DNA of 64,000 bases from NCBI GenBank assembly GCA_022820125.1, contig JAJEGA010000094.1:1-64000 (forward strand), written 5' to 3'. The notes beneath the pieces were generated by a model. It did not search any database. It saw nothing but the letters and a program-made list of their open reading frames with translations, and was not told where the DNA came from. This document shows, piece after piece, positions 52,155 through 62,056 of this stretch. This stretch comes from Anaerolineae bacterium (GTDB lineage Bacteria; Chloroflexota; Anaerolineae; Aggregatilineales; Phototrophicaceae). Numbering within the stretch: the stretch's first letter is position 1; the number at the start of each line of letters is the position of its first letter. The translations under genes were made by a program, and so were the position numbers.

Positions 52155-53450
52155 ATGAGCAATGCGTCCCTTTTTCAAAGAGCGACCGCCGTCACGCCGG
52201 GCGGCGTCAACTCGGGCGCGCGCGCATTGCCCGATCCCATGGTCTGGCAACGCGCCGAGGGCGCCTATCTCTATGACGCGGACGGCCGGCGCTATCTCGA
52301 TTACCACGCCGCTTACGGTCCTATCATCCTGGGGCACAACCATCCCGCCGTGAACGCCGCCGTCGCCGATACGCTGAAGGGGGTCGACCTCACGGGCGCG
52401 GGAACAACCGAACTGGAGATTCGCCTGGCGGAAAAAGTGGTCGAGCATGTGCCGTCAGCCGAGATGGCGCTGATCCTCGGCTCTGGCGCCCAGGCGACAT
52501 ATCTCGCGCAGCGATTGGCGCGGGCGGTCACCGGGCGCGTGAAGTTGGTCAAATTCCAGGGCTGTTTTCATGGCGGGCACGATTATCTGCTGCTGAACAT
52601 CATCAGCGCGCCCGAGAAGATCGGGGCAAAAGATCCAGCTTCGGCCGGCATGTTGCCCGAAGCGGTCGAAAACACCATCGTGCTTCCTTTCAACGATATC
52701 GAAGCGCTTGAACTCACGGTATCAGCGCGGGGTCACGAAATCGCCGCTATCATCCTGGAACCGATTCCGCACAATATCGGCTGCGTCCTGCCGCGGATCG
52801 ACTTCGTCCAAACGCTGCGCCGCCTCTGCGATGAGCATGGCATCATCCTCGTCTTTGACGAGGTCATCACCGGCTTCCGCCACGGGCTCGGCGGATACCA
52901 GGAGACGCTCGGCGTCCTGCCCGATCTGACGGCGCTGGCGAAGGCGATCGCCAACGGCTATCCCTGCGCTGCGCTCGCCGGGCGAGAAGACCTCATGCTG
53001 CGCGTTTCCAGCGCTGGCGGCGACGTCTTTTTCGGCGGCACCACCAACGGACACCCGGTAGCGACCGCGGCCGCGCTGGCGACAATCGCGGCGTTGGAAG
53101 ACGGCTCGGTTCACGAACGCATTTTCCGCCTGGGCGAGCGAGCGCGCAGCGGCTTGCAAGAGATTGCGAATCGGCTCGATATCAGCATGACCGTCGCCGG
53201 CTATGGCTCGGTCTTCGCCCCCTACTTCATGAGTGGCGCCATCACCCGCTACGCCGACCTGCTGCGCAACAATACCGAAGCCGACACCCGCTTTCGCCGC
53301 GAAATGGTCAAGCGCGGCATTTTCATGCTCCCGCTGGCGCTGAAACGCAGTCATATCTCAGCGGCGCACAGCGACGCCGACATCGACCGCACGCTGGAAG
53401 TTGCTGAAGATGCGCTTAAGCTGATGATTCGCGATCACGGTTTCCGCTAA
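52155..53450 (+). CDS. Class III aminotransferase, glutamate-1-semialdehyde aminomutase-like
   Basis: 431 residues, PLP-dependent fold type I. N-terminal TPGGVNSGARALPD and LILGSGAQATYLA are GSAM-like; the PLP Asp is in VFDEVITGFRHGLGG (about 236) and the Schiff-base Lys in ALAKAIANGYP (about 265). True HemL usually has GKIIGGG; here AKAIANG is found, as in many secondary-metabolism or catabolic paralogues, and no heme genes are nearby, so heme synthesis is not assumed. Stands alone on the plus strand. Confidence 0.87.
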   Translation: MSNASLFQRATAVTPGGVNSGARALPDPMVWQRAEGAYLYDADGRRYLDYHAAYGPIILGHNHPAVNAAVADTLKGVDLTGAGTTELEIRLAEKVVEHVPSAEMALILGSGAQATYLAQRLARAVTGRVKLVKFQGCFHGGHDYLLLNIISAPEKIGAKDPASAGMLPEAVENTIVLPFNDIEALELTVSARGHEIAAIILEPIPHNIGCVLPRIDFVQTLRRLCDEHGIILVFDEVITGFRHGLGGYQETLGVLPDLTALAKAIANGYPCAALAGREDLMLRVSSAGGDVFFGGTTNGHPVATAAALATIAALEDGSVHERIFRLGERARSGLQEIANRLDISMTVAGYGSVFAPYFMSGAITRYADLLRNNTEADTRFRREMVKRGIFMLPLALKRSHISAAHSDADIDRTLEVAEDALKLMIRDHGFR

Positions 53451-53667
53451 GGCGCTATAGGGTCGTCATGCGAGGTGGCGACCGCTTAGGTTAGGTCCTA
53501 GTCGCGCTTCAGTTAGACGCCCCAGCCGACTGCGTCCGACAAGCCAAATCATCAGCGCATGACAGCCACTTAAGTGATGTCTCTGCTATGATTAAAGACG
53601 CTGCAACAGGCGCTGGCATGGCGCCCTTGGAATTATTCGCGCACCGGCTGCGACGAATTGTCAATGG

Positions 53668-56199
53668 ATGGTGAATCAATTGCGACCGTTCCTCAATCAT
53701 AACTTGCGCATCGTCTCTGTCTTGAGCGAACATCGCCACTTTGTCATCATCATTTCGCTGCTGATTCTGGTGATGACCTTCCCGACAATCGCCTACGTAT
53801 TCAAGACAGACGCCTTCTATCTGCCTACCGGCGACAGCTACGACATCTTCATTCACATTTGGGATGTCTGGTATTGGAAGCAGATCCTGTTTGGTCTGGC
53901 GGATCGCTCTTATACAAACATCATGTTCTATCCCGAGGGCTTGTCGCTCGTCCATCATCCCTTTTCGTCAATGCCGATGAATACTTTGCAGATTGCGCTG
54001 CAACAGTTCATGCCTGTTTCCAATGCCTTCAACGTCGCATTTCTGCTGGTCGTGTATTTGAACGCCATCGCCGCGTATGTCTACGCACTGTGGCTGTTTA
54101 AGGACAAATGGATCGCCTTGTTTTGCGCTTGCGTATTTGCTATCAGCCCCCACGCGCTCGGCCAGCCCAATCAGCTTCACGATGCCACCATCGCCACGGT
54201 TCCTCTTGCGCTGTATTGCTTTCACCGCGGCATTGCGGAAGGGCGTTCGCGGCTGATCATCGCCGCCGGTCTCGTCACCGGTTTATCCAGCACCATCACG
54301 CTTTACAATTTCTCTTGTCTCATAATCAGTCTCGCCGCCTTCGCAGTCGCTTTCGCTATCGGACGTTGGCGCGACATGCGCTATTGGCTTCACATGGGGT
54401 TGTTGGCGCTTACGATTGCGGCGACGAGCATTTGGATAATCTATCCCATGTTGACCGATGCAAACGCGCTCGACTGGCACAGCGAGGAGTTTCGCAACGA
54501 TCTAATTTCCTCGTTCGTCAATCATAACAACCCGATTATTGGCCCTGCGCTGGAGTCCTTGTTCCAAACGCCGGCGACACTGCATTGGAGCGGGACAAGC
54601 TATATCGGTTTCTTGCCCGCCTTGCTCATAATCTTGGGCTTCATAACCCGCGCGACCAGGCGCAAGATGCTGCCGTGGCTGGCGCTCGCCTCGCTGTTCT
54701 TCATACTGCGCTTAGGCTCGACGCTCCATATCAACGGCGTCGTCTATCCTGATATTCCGCTGCCCAAGCACTATCTAAATGAAATCCTGCCGTCGGTCTT
54801 CAAAGCCTTTGTCGAGACCCACCGCTTTCAGATCGGATTCCTTCTGCCCTTTGCCCTGTTGGCTGGGTATGGCTATATTGCCTTAAAATCCATGAGACCG
54901 TCGGCTGCGCGCCCTTGGGTCATCGCGCTGTTGATCGCAGTTTTGGCGCTGGAGTATTATGTTCCTTTAATGGAAAAGTCGATTCCCTTTGCTCGATTCG
55001 CCTATATGGACTGGCTCGAACAAGAGGAAGATTTCGAGATCCGGCTCATCCACCTGCCGCTGGGTCGGATTAATTCGAAGCAATACATGCTGTTTCAATC
55101 GCTAAGCGGCTACCCTCACGCGGAAGGCGCCATCAGCCGCACGCCGGAAAAAGCCTACGACTACATCAAAACCAATCCCGTGCTGAGCGTCTGGAACAAT
55201 CTGCAGCCTACAAATTGCATAATCCAGAATCAAGACGAATATCTTGCCGGAATCCTACAGTTGGTCGACGACGGATTCAGCCATATTGTTCATCATCACG
55301 ATCGCTATTATTGGGAGCGACATATCGAGAGCTTTCGCTATGTTGACCCAGCATACAGCGACGATTACGTTTCGATTTACCGGATAAGCGACCTGCGCGA
55401 CAGCTGCCCACGCGATTTCCTTGAGCGCCATCCAATCGCGCGGGCTTTTGTCGATGCCTTGCGGCAGCCTTCCGTCATTGACTCTCGGCCAGGGAAAGTC
55501 GTTTTGTTTCCGCCGTCGCCGGAACATGCCGATGATATCAGGAAGCACATACGCCGCTTCTCGCCGATCGATCAAGCAGTCGTGACCATAGCCAGCGACG
55601 AGAGCGGAAGCGTCATAGTGCGGACTACAGAAAATCCGGATGCTGATGCCAGCTACAACCTGGAATCCGATGCCGCCATCTGGTTGGTCAGCAACGTGGC
55701 TGACTTCAACGCCGAGCAGAGCTCAGCCTACCAATCCTGGTTCGCGCCTCGATTCAAATTCTGCGCGCGCTACCAGGAAGATGAGTCCCACTCTATTGAT
55801 CTGTTTGTCCGCGCTGATATTCCATGTTCCGCCATGGATGGCGGCAGCGCCCTGGAGATCCAATATGATGCGGGCGTCCAACTGCGCAACGCTTCTTTCG
55901 AGGCCGCGTCAGATGCGCTCCGGTTCTATCTGGCTTGGACGAATAACACCAACGATGAATACGCGTTTTCGCTCCAGTTCTTTGACAGTGGCGGAAACAA
56001 GGCGCTGCAATACGACAATGTCATCGGGCGTGATCTGCTGACGGCACATGATATAGACGCTCGGCAGCTTGCCGATGGCGCCTACTTCGTCAAGCTCATC
56101 GTATACGACTTCGAGACGCGAGTGAGACAAAGCGGAACCATAATCGACACCGGCGAGCGCTTTGAACGCGAGTTTGAGATTGCCAGGATTGAGGTGTAG
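53668..56199 (+). CDS. Large multispanning GT-C-like membrane protein
   Basis: 843 residues. Residues about 25-440 contain around 11 hydrophobic helices; the first loop has acidic residues (TGDSYDIFIHIWDVWY) in the position where GT-C glycosyltransferases carry their catalytic Asp. The remaining 400 residues form an extracytoplasmic part ending in a beta domain (LRFYLAWTNNTNDEYAFSLQFFD). This architecture suggests a lipid-linked-sugar-dependent glycosyltransferase, but the specific family cannot be named. It is flanked by spacers of 217 and 80 bp and has no partner genes. Confidence 0.7.
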   Translation: MVNQLRPFLNHNLRIVSVLSEHRHFVIIISLLILVMTFPTIAYVFKTDAFYLPTGDSYDIFIHIWDVWYWKQILFGLADRSYTNIMFYPEGLSLVHHPFSSMPMNTLQIALQQFMPVSNAFNVAFLLVVYLNAIAAYVYALWLFKDKWIALFCACVFAISPHALGQPNQLHDATIATVPLALYCFHRGIAEGRSRLIIAAGLVTGLSSTITLYNFSCLIISLAAFAVAFAIGRWRDMRYWLHMGLLALTIAATSIWIIYPMLTDANALDWHSEEFRNDLISSFVNHNNPIIGPALESLFQTPATLHWSGTSYIGFLPALLIILGFITRATRRKMLPWLALASLFFILRLGSTLHINGVVYPDIPLPKHYLNEILPSVFKAFVETHRFQIGFLLPFALLAGYGYIALKSMRPSAARPWVIALLIAVLALEYYVPLMEKSIPFARFAYMDWLEQEEDFEIRLIHLPLGRINSKQYMLFQSLSGYPHAEGAISRTPEKAYDYIKTNPVLSVWNNLQPTNCIIQNQDEYLAGILQLVDDGFSHIVHHHDRYYWERHIESFRYVDPAYSDDYVSIYRISDLRDSCPRDFLERHPIARAFVDALRQPSVIDSRPGKVVLFPPSPEHADDIRKHIRRFSPIDQAVVTIASDESGSVIVRTTENPDADASYNLESDAAIWLVSNVADFNAEQSSAYQSWFAPRFKFCARYQEDESHSIDLFVRADIPCSAMDGGSALEIQYDAGVQLRNASFEAASDALRFYLAWTNNTNDEYAFSLQFFDSGGNKALQYDNVIGRDLLTAHDIDARQLADGAYFVKLIVYDFETRVRQSGTIIDTGERFEREFEIARIEV

Positions 56200-56279
56200 C
56201 GCGGTCTTGAGCGGTCGCTTCCAAACCGGCGCTCAACCTGCAGTATCGCTAAGGGCCGCCTCTGACATGTTCCGCTAAC

Positions 56280-57782
56280 TTATTGACCATATTCCAAGGC
56301 GAGCAGCAAGATCCGCTTCATTCTCTCATTGCGCATGCTTGAGCCTTCAAGCTGCCGCGTCAGACGACCGCGCATATCAGCGATGACGTCGGCGTACTGC
56401 CGGTCGTGAACCAGGTTGTTCATCTCAAATGGGTCGTCCTGCAGATCATAAAGCTCATTCATGTCATGAAGCGAGAAGACATACTTGTAACGGTCATGCA
56501 GGATCATACGCATGGGAAATAGAAACGAATGACCCATATGCTCACAGATCAACTCGTCAGGCCACTGGTCCCTCGCCCCATCGCGGCCGAGCGGCAGCAC
56601 GCTGCGGCTGTGCATATAACCCGGCACGTCTATGCCGGCGGCGTCAAGCATAGTGGCGGTCGCATCCATGTTGGAGACGAGCCGGTCGGATACCTGCCCC
56701 CCCTCAATCGCGGCGGGCCAACGGATCGCCATCGGCACCCGCGCCACTTCTTCAATAAAGGTGGAAGACTTGTCCCACAAGCCGCCGTGGCTGGCGACGG
56801 CATCGCCATGATCAGCCAGCCAAATTACGATGGTATTCTCCGAAAGCGACAGCTCGTCCAGCGTATCCAGCACATCGCCGACCGCGGCGTCCGTCTGATG
56901 CCCTTGCGCATAACAGCGCGCGAGAATCTCTTGCCAGGTTGACCAGTCTTGAAAAGCTTGAGCGCTGCGATGAGAGATTTCCCGGTGCATGATGTGGCGG
57001 AAAGGCCGGCCCCCAAGGTCGTCCCGAAAGCTGGGATACTCAGGGATGCCGGCGGGGTCAACCATGTCGGCAAATTCCGCTGACGGGTAATAGGGCTGGT
57101 GCGGCCCCCACAAGCTGACAACCAGACTAAAGGGCTGATCACTGGCGGCGAATTCGCGCAGTTTCTCACAAGCCAGGTGGGCGACGAACTGCTCCTCGTG
57201 GGCTTCCGGCGGGCCAGCCAGGATGCCTGAGCCGTTCATGAACTTCCAGGGCGATGGGTCGTGCAAGACAATCTCCTGCCCGCGCCACTCCGGATAGTTG
57301 ACGTTGTACTCGATTTGGGCGCGCGCATCGCCGAATCCACGTTCTTCGGCATAAGACTTGTAGGCGTCCGACATATAGATCTTGCCGTAATCCGGCAGGC
57401 TCCAGCCTTCTATGCCGTAGTCAATTGGCAGACGCTGGCGGCCGCAGTGCCACTTGCCGACATAGCCATTTCGATAGCCAGCCTGCGACAGATAATGACT
57501 GTAGAGCGGTTGACCTGAGTCAAGATCGGACTGGTTGCCGAAGATCTCCGCTTCGGTATTCATGATGATGCCGTGCGAGCTCGGGTAGATACCCGTCATC
57601 ATGCTGCTGCGCGCGGGCGAACAGAGCGGGCAGACGGAATAGGCGCGGTCGAAACGGATTCCTTCGGAAGCAAAACGCTCATAATTCTCCCACTTGTATT
57701 CGTATTCCCCTTCGCGATCATGTCCGTAATAGGCTTGATGATCGGCGATGATAAAGACGATATTCGGCTGTGCGTTTGCCAT
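56280..57782 (-). CDS. Leaderless sulfatase
   Basis: 500 residues of the alkaline-phosphatase/sulfatase superfamily. The formylglycine signature is C54-S-P-A-R58 in VCPLCSPARSSMMTG; metal ligands appear as IADHQA near the start and LADHGDAVASHGG (about 330). There is no signal peptide, so the enzyme should work in the cytoplasm after uptake of a sulfated solute. It is the last gene of the operon encoding the sugar importer of 57.8-61.0 kb, 51 bp from the permease stop. Maturation needs a formylglycine-generating enzyme, not seen here. Substrate unknown. Confidence 0.9.
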   Translation of the reverse strand: MANAQPNIVFIIADHQAYYGHDREGEYEYKWENYERFASEGIRFDRAYSVCPLCSPARSSMMTGIYPSSHGIIMNTEAEIFGNQSDLDSGQPLYSHYLSQAGYRNGYVGKWHCGRQRLPIDYGIEGWSLPDYGKIYMSDAYKSYAEERGFGDARAQIEYNVNYPEWRGQEIVLHDPSPWKFMNGSGILAGPPEAHEEQFVAHLACEKLREFAASDQPFSLVVSLWGPHQPYYPSAEFADMVDPAGIPEYPSFRDDLGGRPFRHIMHREISHRSAQAFQDWSTWQEILARCYAQGHQTDAAVGDVLDTLDELSLSENTIVIWLADHGDAVASHGGLWDKSSTFIEEVARVPMAIRWPAAIEGGQVSDRLVSNMDATATMLDAAGIDVPGYMHSRSVLPLGRDGARDQWPDELICEHMGHSFLFPMRMILHDRYKYVFSLHDMNELYDLQDDPFEMNNLVHDRQYADVIADMRGRLTRQLEGSSMRNERMKRILLLALEYGQ

Positions 57783-57832
57783 GCTTATGATTATCCCTTA
57801 TCTAAAACAAAGCGGATGCGAAATCAAATGCC

Positions 57833-58693
57833 TTACTTAAGCGAGCCAACGGTGATGCCTTCAATCAAGTTGCGTTGAAACATGATATAGACGATGATCA
57901 CCGGCACCGCCGTGATATTGATGCCGGCGAAAGAGAGCGCGAAGTCGGTGAAGTATTCGTCCTGAAAGGCGGTCAAGCCGAGGGGCAGCGTGCGCTTGCT
58001 GTCTTCGTTGATCAGCAGCAGCGCCTGGAAGAATTCGTTCCAGGTGCCCATGAAAACAAATATGCCCAGCGCCATCAGCGACGGCTTGGAGAGCGGCAGC
58101 AAAATGCGCAGATAAAATTGAAAACGGCTGCAGCCATCCAGCGAAGCCGAGTCTTCCAATTCTTGCGGGAAGCCCTGGAAGAAGGCGCGCAGCATCAAAA
58201 TGGCGAAGGGCAGGCTGCCGGCGACATATACCAGGATCAAGCCAAAACGGCTGTTCGCCAGGTTCAATTCGTACATGAGGGAGAGCAAGGGACCGAGCTT
58301 GGCGGATAGTGGAAAAGCCATCCCAAAGAGAAAGATGAAAAACAACAACTGATTGCCGCGAAAGCGCATCTTGGCGAAGGAATACGCCGCCAGCGAGCTC
58401 AGTATCAGCACCAGCCCCACGCTTGTCACCGTGATGAATATGCTGTTGAAAAAATAGGCGTCAAAGCTGGCGCCGAACCAGGCGTCGATGTAATTCTGAA
58501 AGCGCCATTCTTGCGGCAGGGCGAGGGCGTTTTCGCGGATTTCTTTGTTCGATTTCAGCGCGCTGGCGAAAACCCAGATGATGGGAACCAGCGTGATGAC
58601 GGTCGCCAAGATCAGCAATAAGTAGAAGGGCGCGCCCTGCAGCCGCCTCCGCGTCCTTCGGCTTAGGAACTCCATGAGCGCCATTCCCGCCAT
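57833..58693 (-). CDS. Sugar ABC transporter permease (MalG type)
   Basis: 286 residues, six helices, EAA loop FPQELEDSASLDGCSRFQFYLRILLPL-like around residue 190. The start may be ATG 58693 or the in-frame ATG 58675 (MEFLSRR); either overlaps the preceding permease gene. Part of the CUT1-type importer of this operon. Confidence 0.93.
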   Translation of the reverse strand: MAGMALMEFLSRRTRRRLQGAPFYLLLILATVITLVPIIWVFASALKSNKEIRENALALPQEWRFQNYIDAWFGASFDAYFFNSIFITVTSVGLVLILSSLAAYSFAKMRFRGNQLLFFIFLFGMAFPLSAKLGPLLSLMYELNLANSRFGLILVYVAGSLPFAILMLRAFFQGFPQELEDSASLDGCSRFQFYLRILLPLSKPSLMALGIFVFMGTWNEFFQALLLINEDSKRTLPLGLTAFQDEYFTDFALSFAGINITAVPVIIVYIMFQRNLIEGITVGSLK

Positions 58694-59580
58694 TTGATGA
58701 ATCCAGTTGAGATGAAGACGACAACAACCGTGTTGACCGTCGCCGCCGCGGTCGCCCAGCCCATTTCAAAATTGCCGATCATGCGGAATACGTAGATATC
58801 GATGACATCGGAAGAGTAGAAGGGTCCGCCGCCCGTTAGGATGTAGATGACGCCAAAGACACCCATCGCGGTGAAGATGCGCAACGTGATGACAAAGGTG
58901 AATACGTCATAGAGGCAGGGAATCGTGATATAAAAGAGCTTCTGCCGGAAGTCGGCGCCGTCAACCCGCGCCGCGTCAAAAATATCGGTGGAGATATCCT
59001 GCAACCCGGCGAGAAAGATGACCATCGAATAACCGAAGCTGGCCCAAGTATAGGCGATGAAGGTCGAGTAGAGCGCGATCTTGGGATTGCCCAGCCATGA
59101 TTGCGTGAATGCGCCCAGACCAATTAGTTCGAGGGTCGGGTTCAGCACACCGGCGAAGGGATGATAAATCCACTTCCAAACGTAGGCGATCACCACGCCC
59201 GAGAAGATGGCGGGCAAGAACAGCGCGGCGCGGAAGAACACGCGACCCCAGCCTATTTCATAGATGAATACGGCGAGAATCAATCCCATAGAAACGGGAA
59301 TTACGACCGCCAAGCCGAGAAAGATGAAATTATGGCTCAGCGCATTCCAGAAACGGTCATCATTGAGGATGAAGTCGTAGTGCCTAAAGCCGATGAACTC
59401 TGTCGTTGGCGCCAGCAGATCCCACTTGAAGAAGCTCAGAAAGAAGGACGCCAGCACCGGACCGAGATTGAAAACCACGTAAATGACGACAGCCGGCAGG
59501 ATGAACAGATAAGGTATCAGGTCCAGGCGAAAACGTGGATTATGGCTTCTTTTACCCGCTGCGCTTAGCGTTTGCGCCAC
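58663..59580 (-). CDS. Sugar ABC transporter permease (MalF/UgpA type)
   Basis: 305 residues, six helices, EAA loop STDIFDAARVDGADFRQKLFYITIPCL-like around residue 205. Follows the binding-protein gene after a 97-bp spacer holding a hairpin repeat. Confidence 0.93.
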   Translation of the reverse strand: MAQTLSAAGKRSHNPRFRLDLIPYLFILPAVVIYVVFNLGPVLASFFLSFFKWDLLAPTTEFIGFRHYDFILNDDRFWNALSHNFIFLGLAVVIPVSMGLILAVFIYEIGWGRVFFRAALFLPAIFSGVVIAYVWKWIYHPFAGVLNPTLELIGLGAFTQSWLGNPKIALYSTFIAYTWASFGYSMVIFLAGLQDISTDIFDAARVDGADFRQKLFYITIPCLYDVFTFVITLRIFTAMGVFGVIYILTGGGPFYSSDVIDIYVFRMIGNFEMGWATAAATVNTVVVVFISTGFIKWREWRSWSS

Positions 59581-59632
59581 TGATTTGGCTCCTTGCGCGC
59601 GTTGCCTGCCCGCTTAGTCTGTTGGTTCAAGA

Positions 59633-59657
59633 GGGCGAGACAAGTCTCGCCCCTACA
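59633..59657. repeat. Hairpin repeat between binding protein and permease
   Basis: GGGCGAGAC (59633-59641) and GTCTCGCCC (59644-59652) form a perfect 9-bp stem, followed by CCCCTACA, the right boundary word of the dispersed repeat. Fourth example of a hairpin directly 3' of a binding-protein gene. Confidence 0.75.
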
Positions 59658-59677
59658 GGTTTCGTCAATGCGGGCGT

Positions 59678-60967
59678 TTAGTTCTCCGCCAGATAGTCGC
59701 TGTGCGTCTCCTGCATTTCGCTGAGCAGCTCCTCCGGCGTGAGCATGCCGCCAATCATGCCCTGGACGATCTGGTTCATATCGCCGAAGACCTTGGGCGG
59801 CAGATAGGTGACGGGCCAGAAGCCGATCTTATCGACATTGGCGGCGGTTTCCGAAGCGATCTGATAGGTGAGCGGCGCGATATCGTCCGGCACGTCGATG
59901 GAGAAAGCCGGCTGCACCGACACTTCACGCAGCGCTTGCACCGCTATCTCTTCGGTGGTCAACCAATCCAAGAGCTTGAAGGCGGCGTCCACATCGGCGT
60001 ACTCAGCGACGATCAACGAGCCGCCGATGCCGCCAAGCGTCTTGATGTCGGTGTTGGGATTAACCGCCGGCAGATAAAAGAAGCCAATTTCGAAATCGGG
60101 CTCGGCTGATGCCGATGCGTCGATGAACCAGGGACCATTGAGCACCATGACGTTGATGCCCTGATAGAACAGGTCAAGCGACTGATCGTAGTCGATGCCG
60201 AGCGGTTCTGGATTGGCGTAACCGTTGGCGACCATGCCATAAAAGGCGTTCAAGCCGTCCAGGCAATTGTCGCAGTCGGTCCAGGGCTGCGTGCCGCTCA
60301 GCACGTCAATATACTCCGAGCCGGCGCTGCTGTACATGAACATGGACGCCATCAGCGCCGAGGGCCAGCCGCCGGCCAGACCCATGGTATAGCCGTAGTA
60401 ACCGGCGTCTTTGACCGCCTCCAATACTTCAATGTACTCGGCCCATTCTGTCGGCACGTCCAAGTCCAATTCGGCGAAGACGTCTTTGTTGTAGAAGACG
60501 CCGACCGATTCCATGTTTTGCGGGATGGCGTAGATCCGCCCCTCTATCGTGACTTGCGACAGCAGATTTGGCGGAATGCGATCGATCAAACCGGAAGCGC
60601 GATAATACTCGGTCAAGTCCAGAACCTGCCCGGTAGAGACCAGCGCCTGCAAGTTGGCGCCAACATCGACGCCGCCGAGGACATGCGGACCCGCTTCATT
60701 TTCCAGGGCGATGCGCACCTTCTGATTATTCTCGGTGAAGGTGCCGGTCAAGACATCTTCGTAGACGATATTGACATCGTCATTGGCTTCGTTGAAGCGC
60801 TCGACGAGCGTGTCATTGTAGTCGCCGCTGTATCCCAGCGACCAGACGAGCACATCGGTGGCGTCTTGCGCGACAACCGCGCCAAAGCTCAACGCGCCCA
60901 GCAAAAACGCCAGCAGCATGAACAAAGCCAAGTTTTTCACCCAATAGCAATTGCGATTCACAGTCAT
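59678..60967 (-). CDS. Sugar ABC transporter substrate-binding protein (family 1)
   Basis: About 429 residues with a signal peptide (LALFMLLAFLLGALSFGAVVA-QD) and SBP_bac_1 body (GDYNDTLVERFNEANDDVNIVYE, YNKDVFAELDLDVPTEWAEYIEVLEAV split over the protein). ATG 60967 is preferred to 61009 because GAGGAG lies upstream and the signal peptide then starts normally. Heads an operon with two permeases and a leaderless sulfatase, suggesting a sulfated sugar as ligand. Confidence 0.92.
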   Translation of the reverse strand: MTVNRNCYWVKNLALFMLLAFLLGALSFGAVVAQDATDVLVWSLGYSGDYNDTLVERFNEANDDVNIVYEDVLTGTFTENNQKVRIALENEAGPHVLGGVDVGANLQALVSTGQVLDLTEYYRASGLIDRIPPNLLSQVTIEGRIYAIPQNMESVGVFYNKDVFAELDLDVPTEWAEYIEVLEAVKDAGYYGYTMGLAGGWPSALMASMFMYSSAGSEYIDVLSGTQPWTDCDNCLDGLNAFYGMVANGYANPEPLGIDYDQSLDLFYQGINVMVLNGPWFIDASASAEPDFEIGFFYLPAVNPNTDIKTLGGIGGSLIVAEYADVDAAFKLLDWLTTEEIAVQALREVSVQPAFSIDVPDDIAPLTYQIASETAANVDKIGFWPVTYLPPKVFGDMNQIVQGMIGGMLTPEELLSEMQETHSDYLAEN

Positions 60968-61174
60968 CCTATCCAATCTCCTCTGAATCCATTTGTTCCA
61001 CCATCGCACTTATAACGCGTCTTATAGGCGATGCGCAAGTTTTCGTTCTACATCCGCAATTTTGCCGCTATGATTTCAATCGGCGTAATTGACCTTCACG
61101 CGCGGCAACGAGGCGCATTTCCGCGCTCGCGGACGAGGCTGCTGCACCGACGCGCCGAGGATTCTGAAGACAGC

Positions 61175-62056
61175 ATGATGATACTATGCGAGCGAGAAAT
61201 CCAGCGAAGCGTCCGCGCGATTGATCCGCGCTGGCGCCTGCTGAGCATTCGAGCGCTGTCGGGCCGAGCTTCCGCGCTCCATGTTTCAACGGGGGCGAAG
61301 ACTGAGACGCGCCTGATCCTGCTGACGCACAGTCAGCATGATCGCGAGCGCGACCCACACATCGCCCGGCATGAATTCCAATTGCTCAAGGTCTTGAAGG
61401 AGACGGGATTGCCAACGCCGGAGGCCCTCTATCTTTTCGAGAAGCATCAGCCGCCGTTCCTCATCACCACCTTTGTGGAGGGCTCCGCCAAGCTGGACGC
61501 CGCTCATATTGAGGCCAATTGCCGCCGGCTCGCCGCGGGTCTTTATGCCATTCACTCGATCAATCTGAGCCGCTGCGATCTTTCATTCCTCCCTAAAATC
61601 GACGCTGCGGCAATTGGCGAGCAATCGCCGCGGGCAGGCGGACGGCGCGAGCTTCATCAGGTGATTCTGCGCGCAATGCCGCAGGTCGAGCATAATGCGC
61701 CCGCTCTGCTGCATGGCGACTTCTGGCCTGGCAATCTGCTCTGGAATGGCGACGAGCTGGCAGCGATCATCGATTGGGAAGATGCCATGATGGGCGATCC
61801 GCTGGCGGACCTGGGAAAAAGCCGATTGGAAATCCTCTGGGCGCTGGGACCTGAGGCAATGAACTTGTACAGCGCGCATTATCTTGCTTTGAACCACAAG
61901 CTGAACGCAAGCGCCCTGCCCTTCTGGGACCTGTGGGGCGCTTCCCGTCTGTCGCATTATCCGTCATTCGCGCCGGCGCCGGAGGCCATTCCGAAAATGC
62001 GCGCGCAATACGCTGGCTTCGTCGCCGACGCCATCGGTGGCCTAGAGACTCGATAG
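61175..62056 (+). CDS. Aminoglycoside phosphotransferase (APH) fold kinase
   Basis: About 293 residues. The kinase catalytic loop is LLHGDFWPGNLLWNG (about residue 180) and the metal-binding Asp is in AAIIDWEDAMMGDP (about 200), the APH/choline-kinase pattern. The function may be phosphorylation of an aminoglycoside, choline, homoserine, or another small alcohol. The frame is open to 61031, but the family similarity starts after ATG 61175. Divergent from the binding-protein gene; its 3' end overlaps the 3' end of the menH-like gene by 15 bp. Confidence 0.85.
   Translation: MMILCEREIQRSVRAIDPRWRLLSIRALSGRASALHVSTGAKTETRLILLTHSQHDRERDPHIARHEFQLLKVLKETGLPTPEALYLFEKHQPPFLITTFVEGSAKLDAAHIEANCRRLAAGLYAIHSINLSRCDLSFLPKIDAAAIGEQSPRAGGRRELHQVILRAMPQVEHNAPALLHGDFWPGNLLWNGDELAAIIDWEDAMMGDPLADLGKSRLEILWALGPEAMNLYSAHYLALNHKLNASALPFWDLWGASRLSHYPSFAPAPEAIPKMRAQYAGFVADAIGGLETR

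Noticed and set aside
52155-53450. hemL (glutamate-1-semialdehyde aminomutase) of tetrapyrrole synthesis
   Set aside because: The lysine region reads AKAIANG rather than the HemL-type GKIIGGG and no heme genes are adjacent; only a GSAM-like class III aminotransferase is supported.
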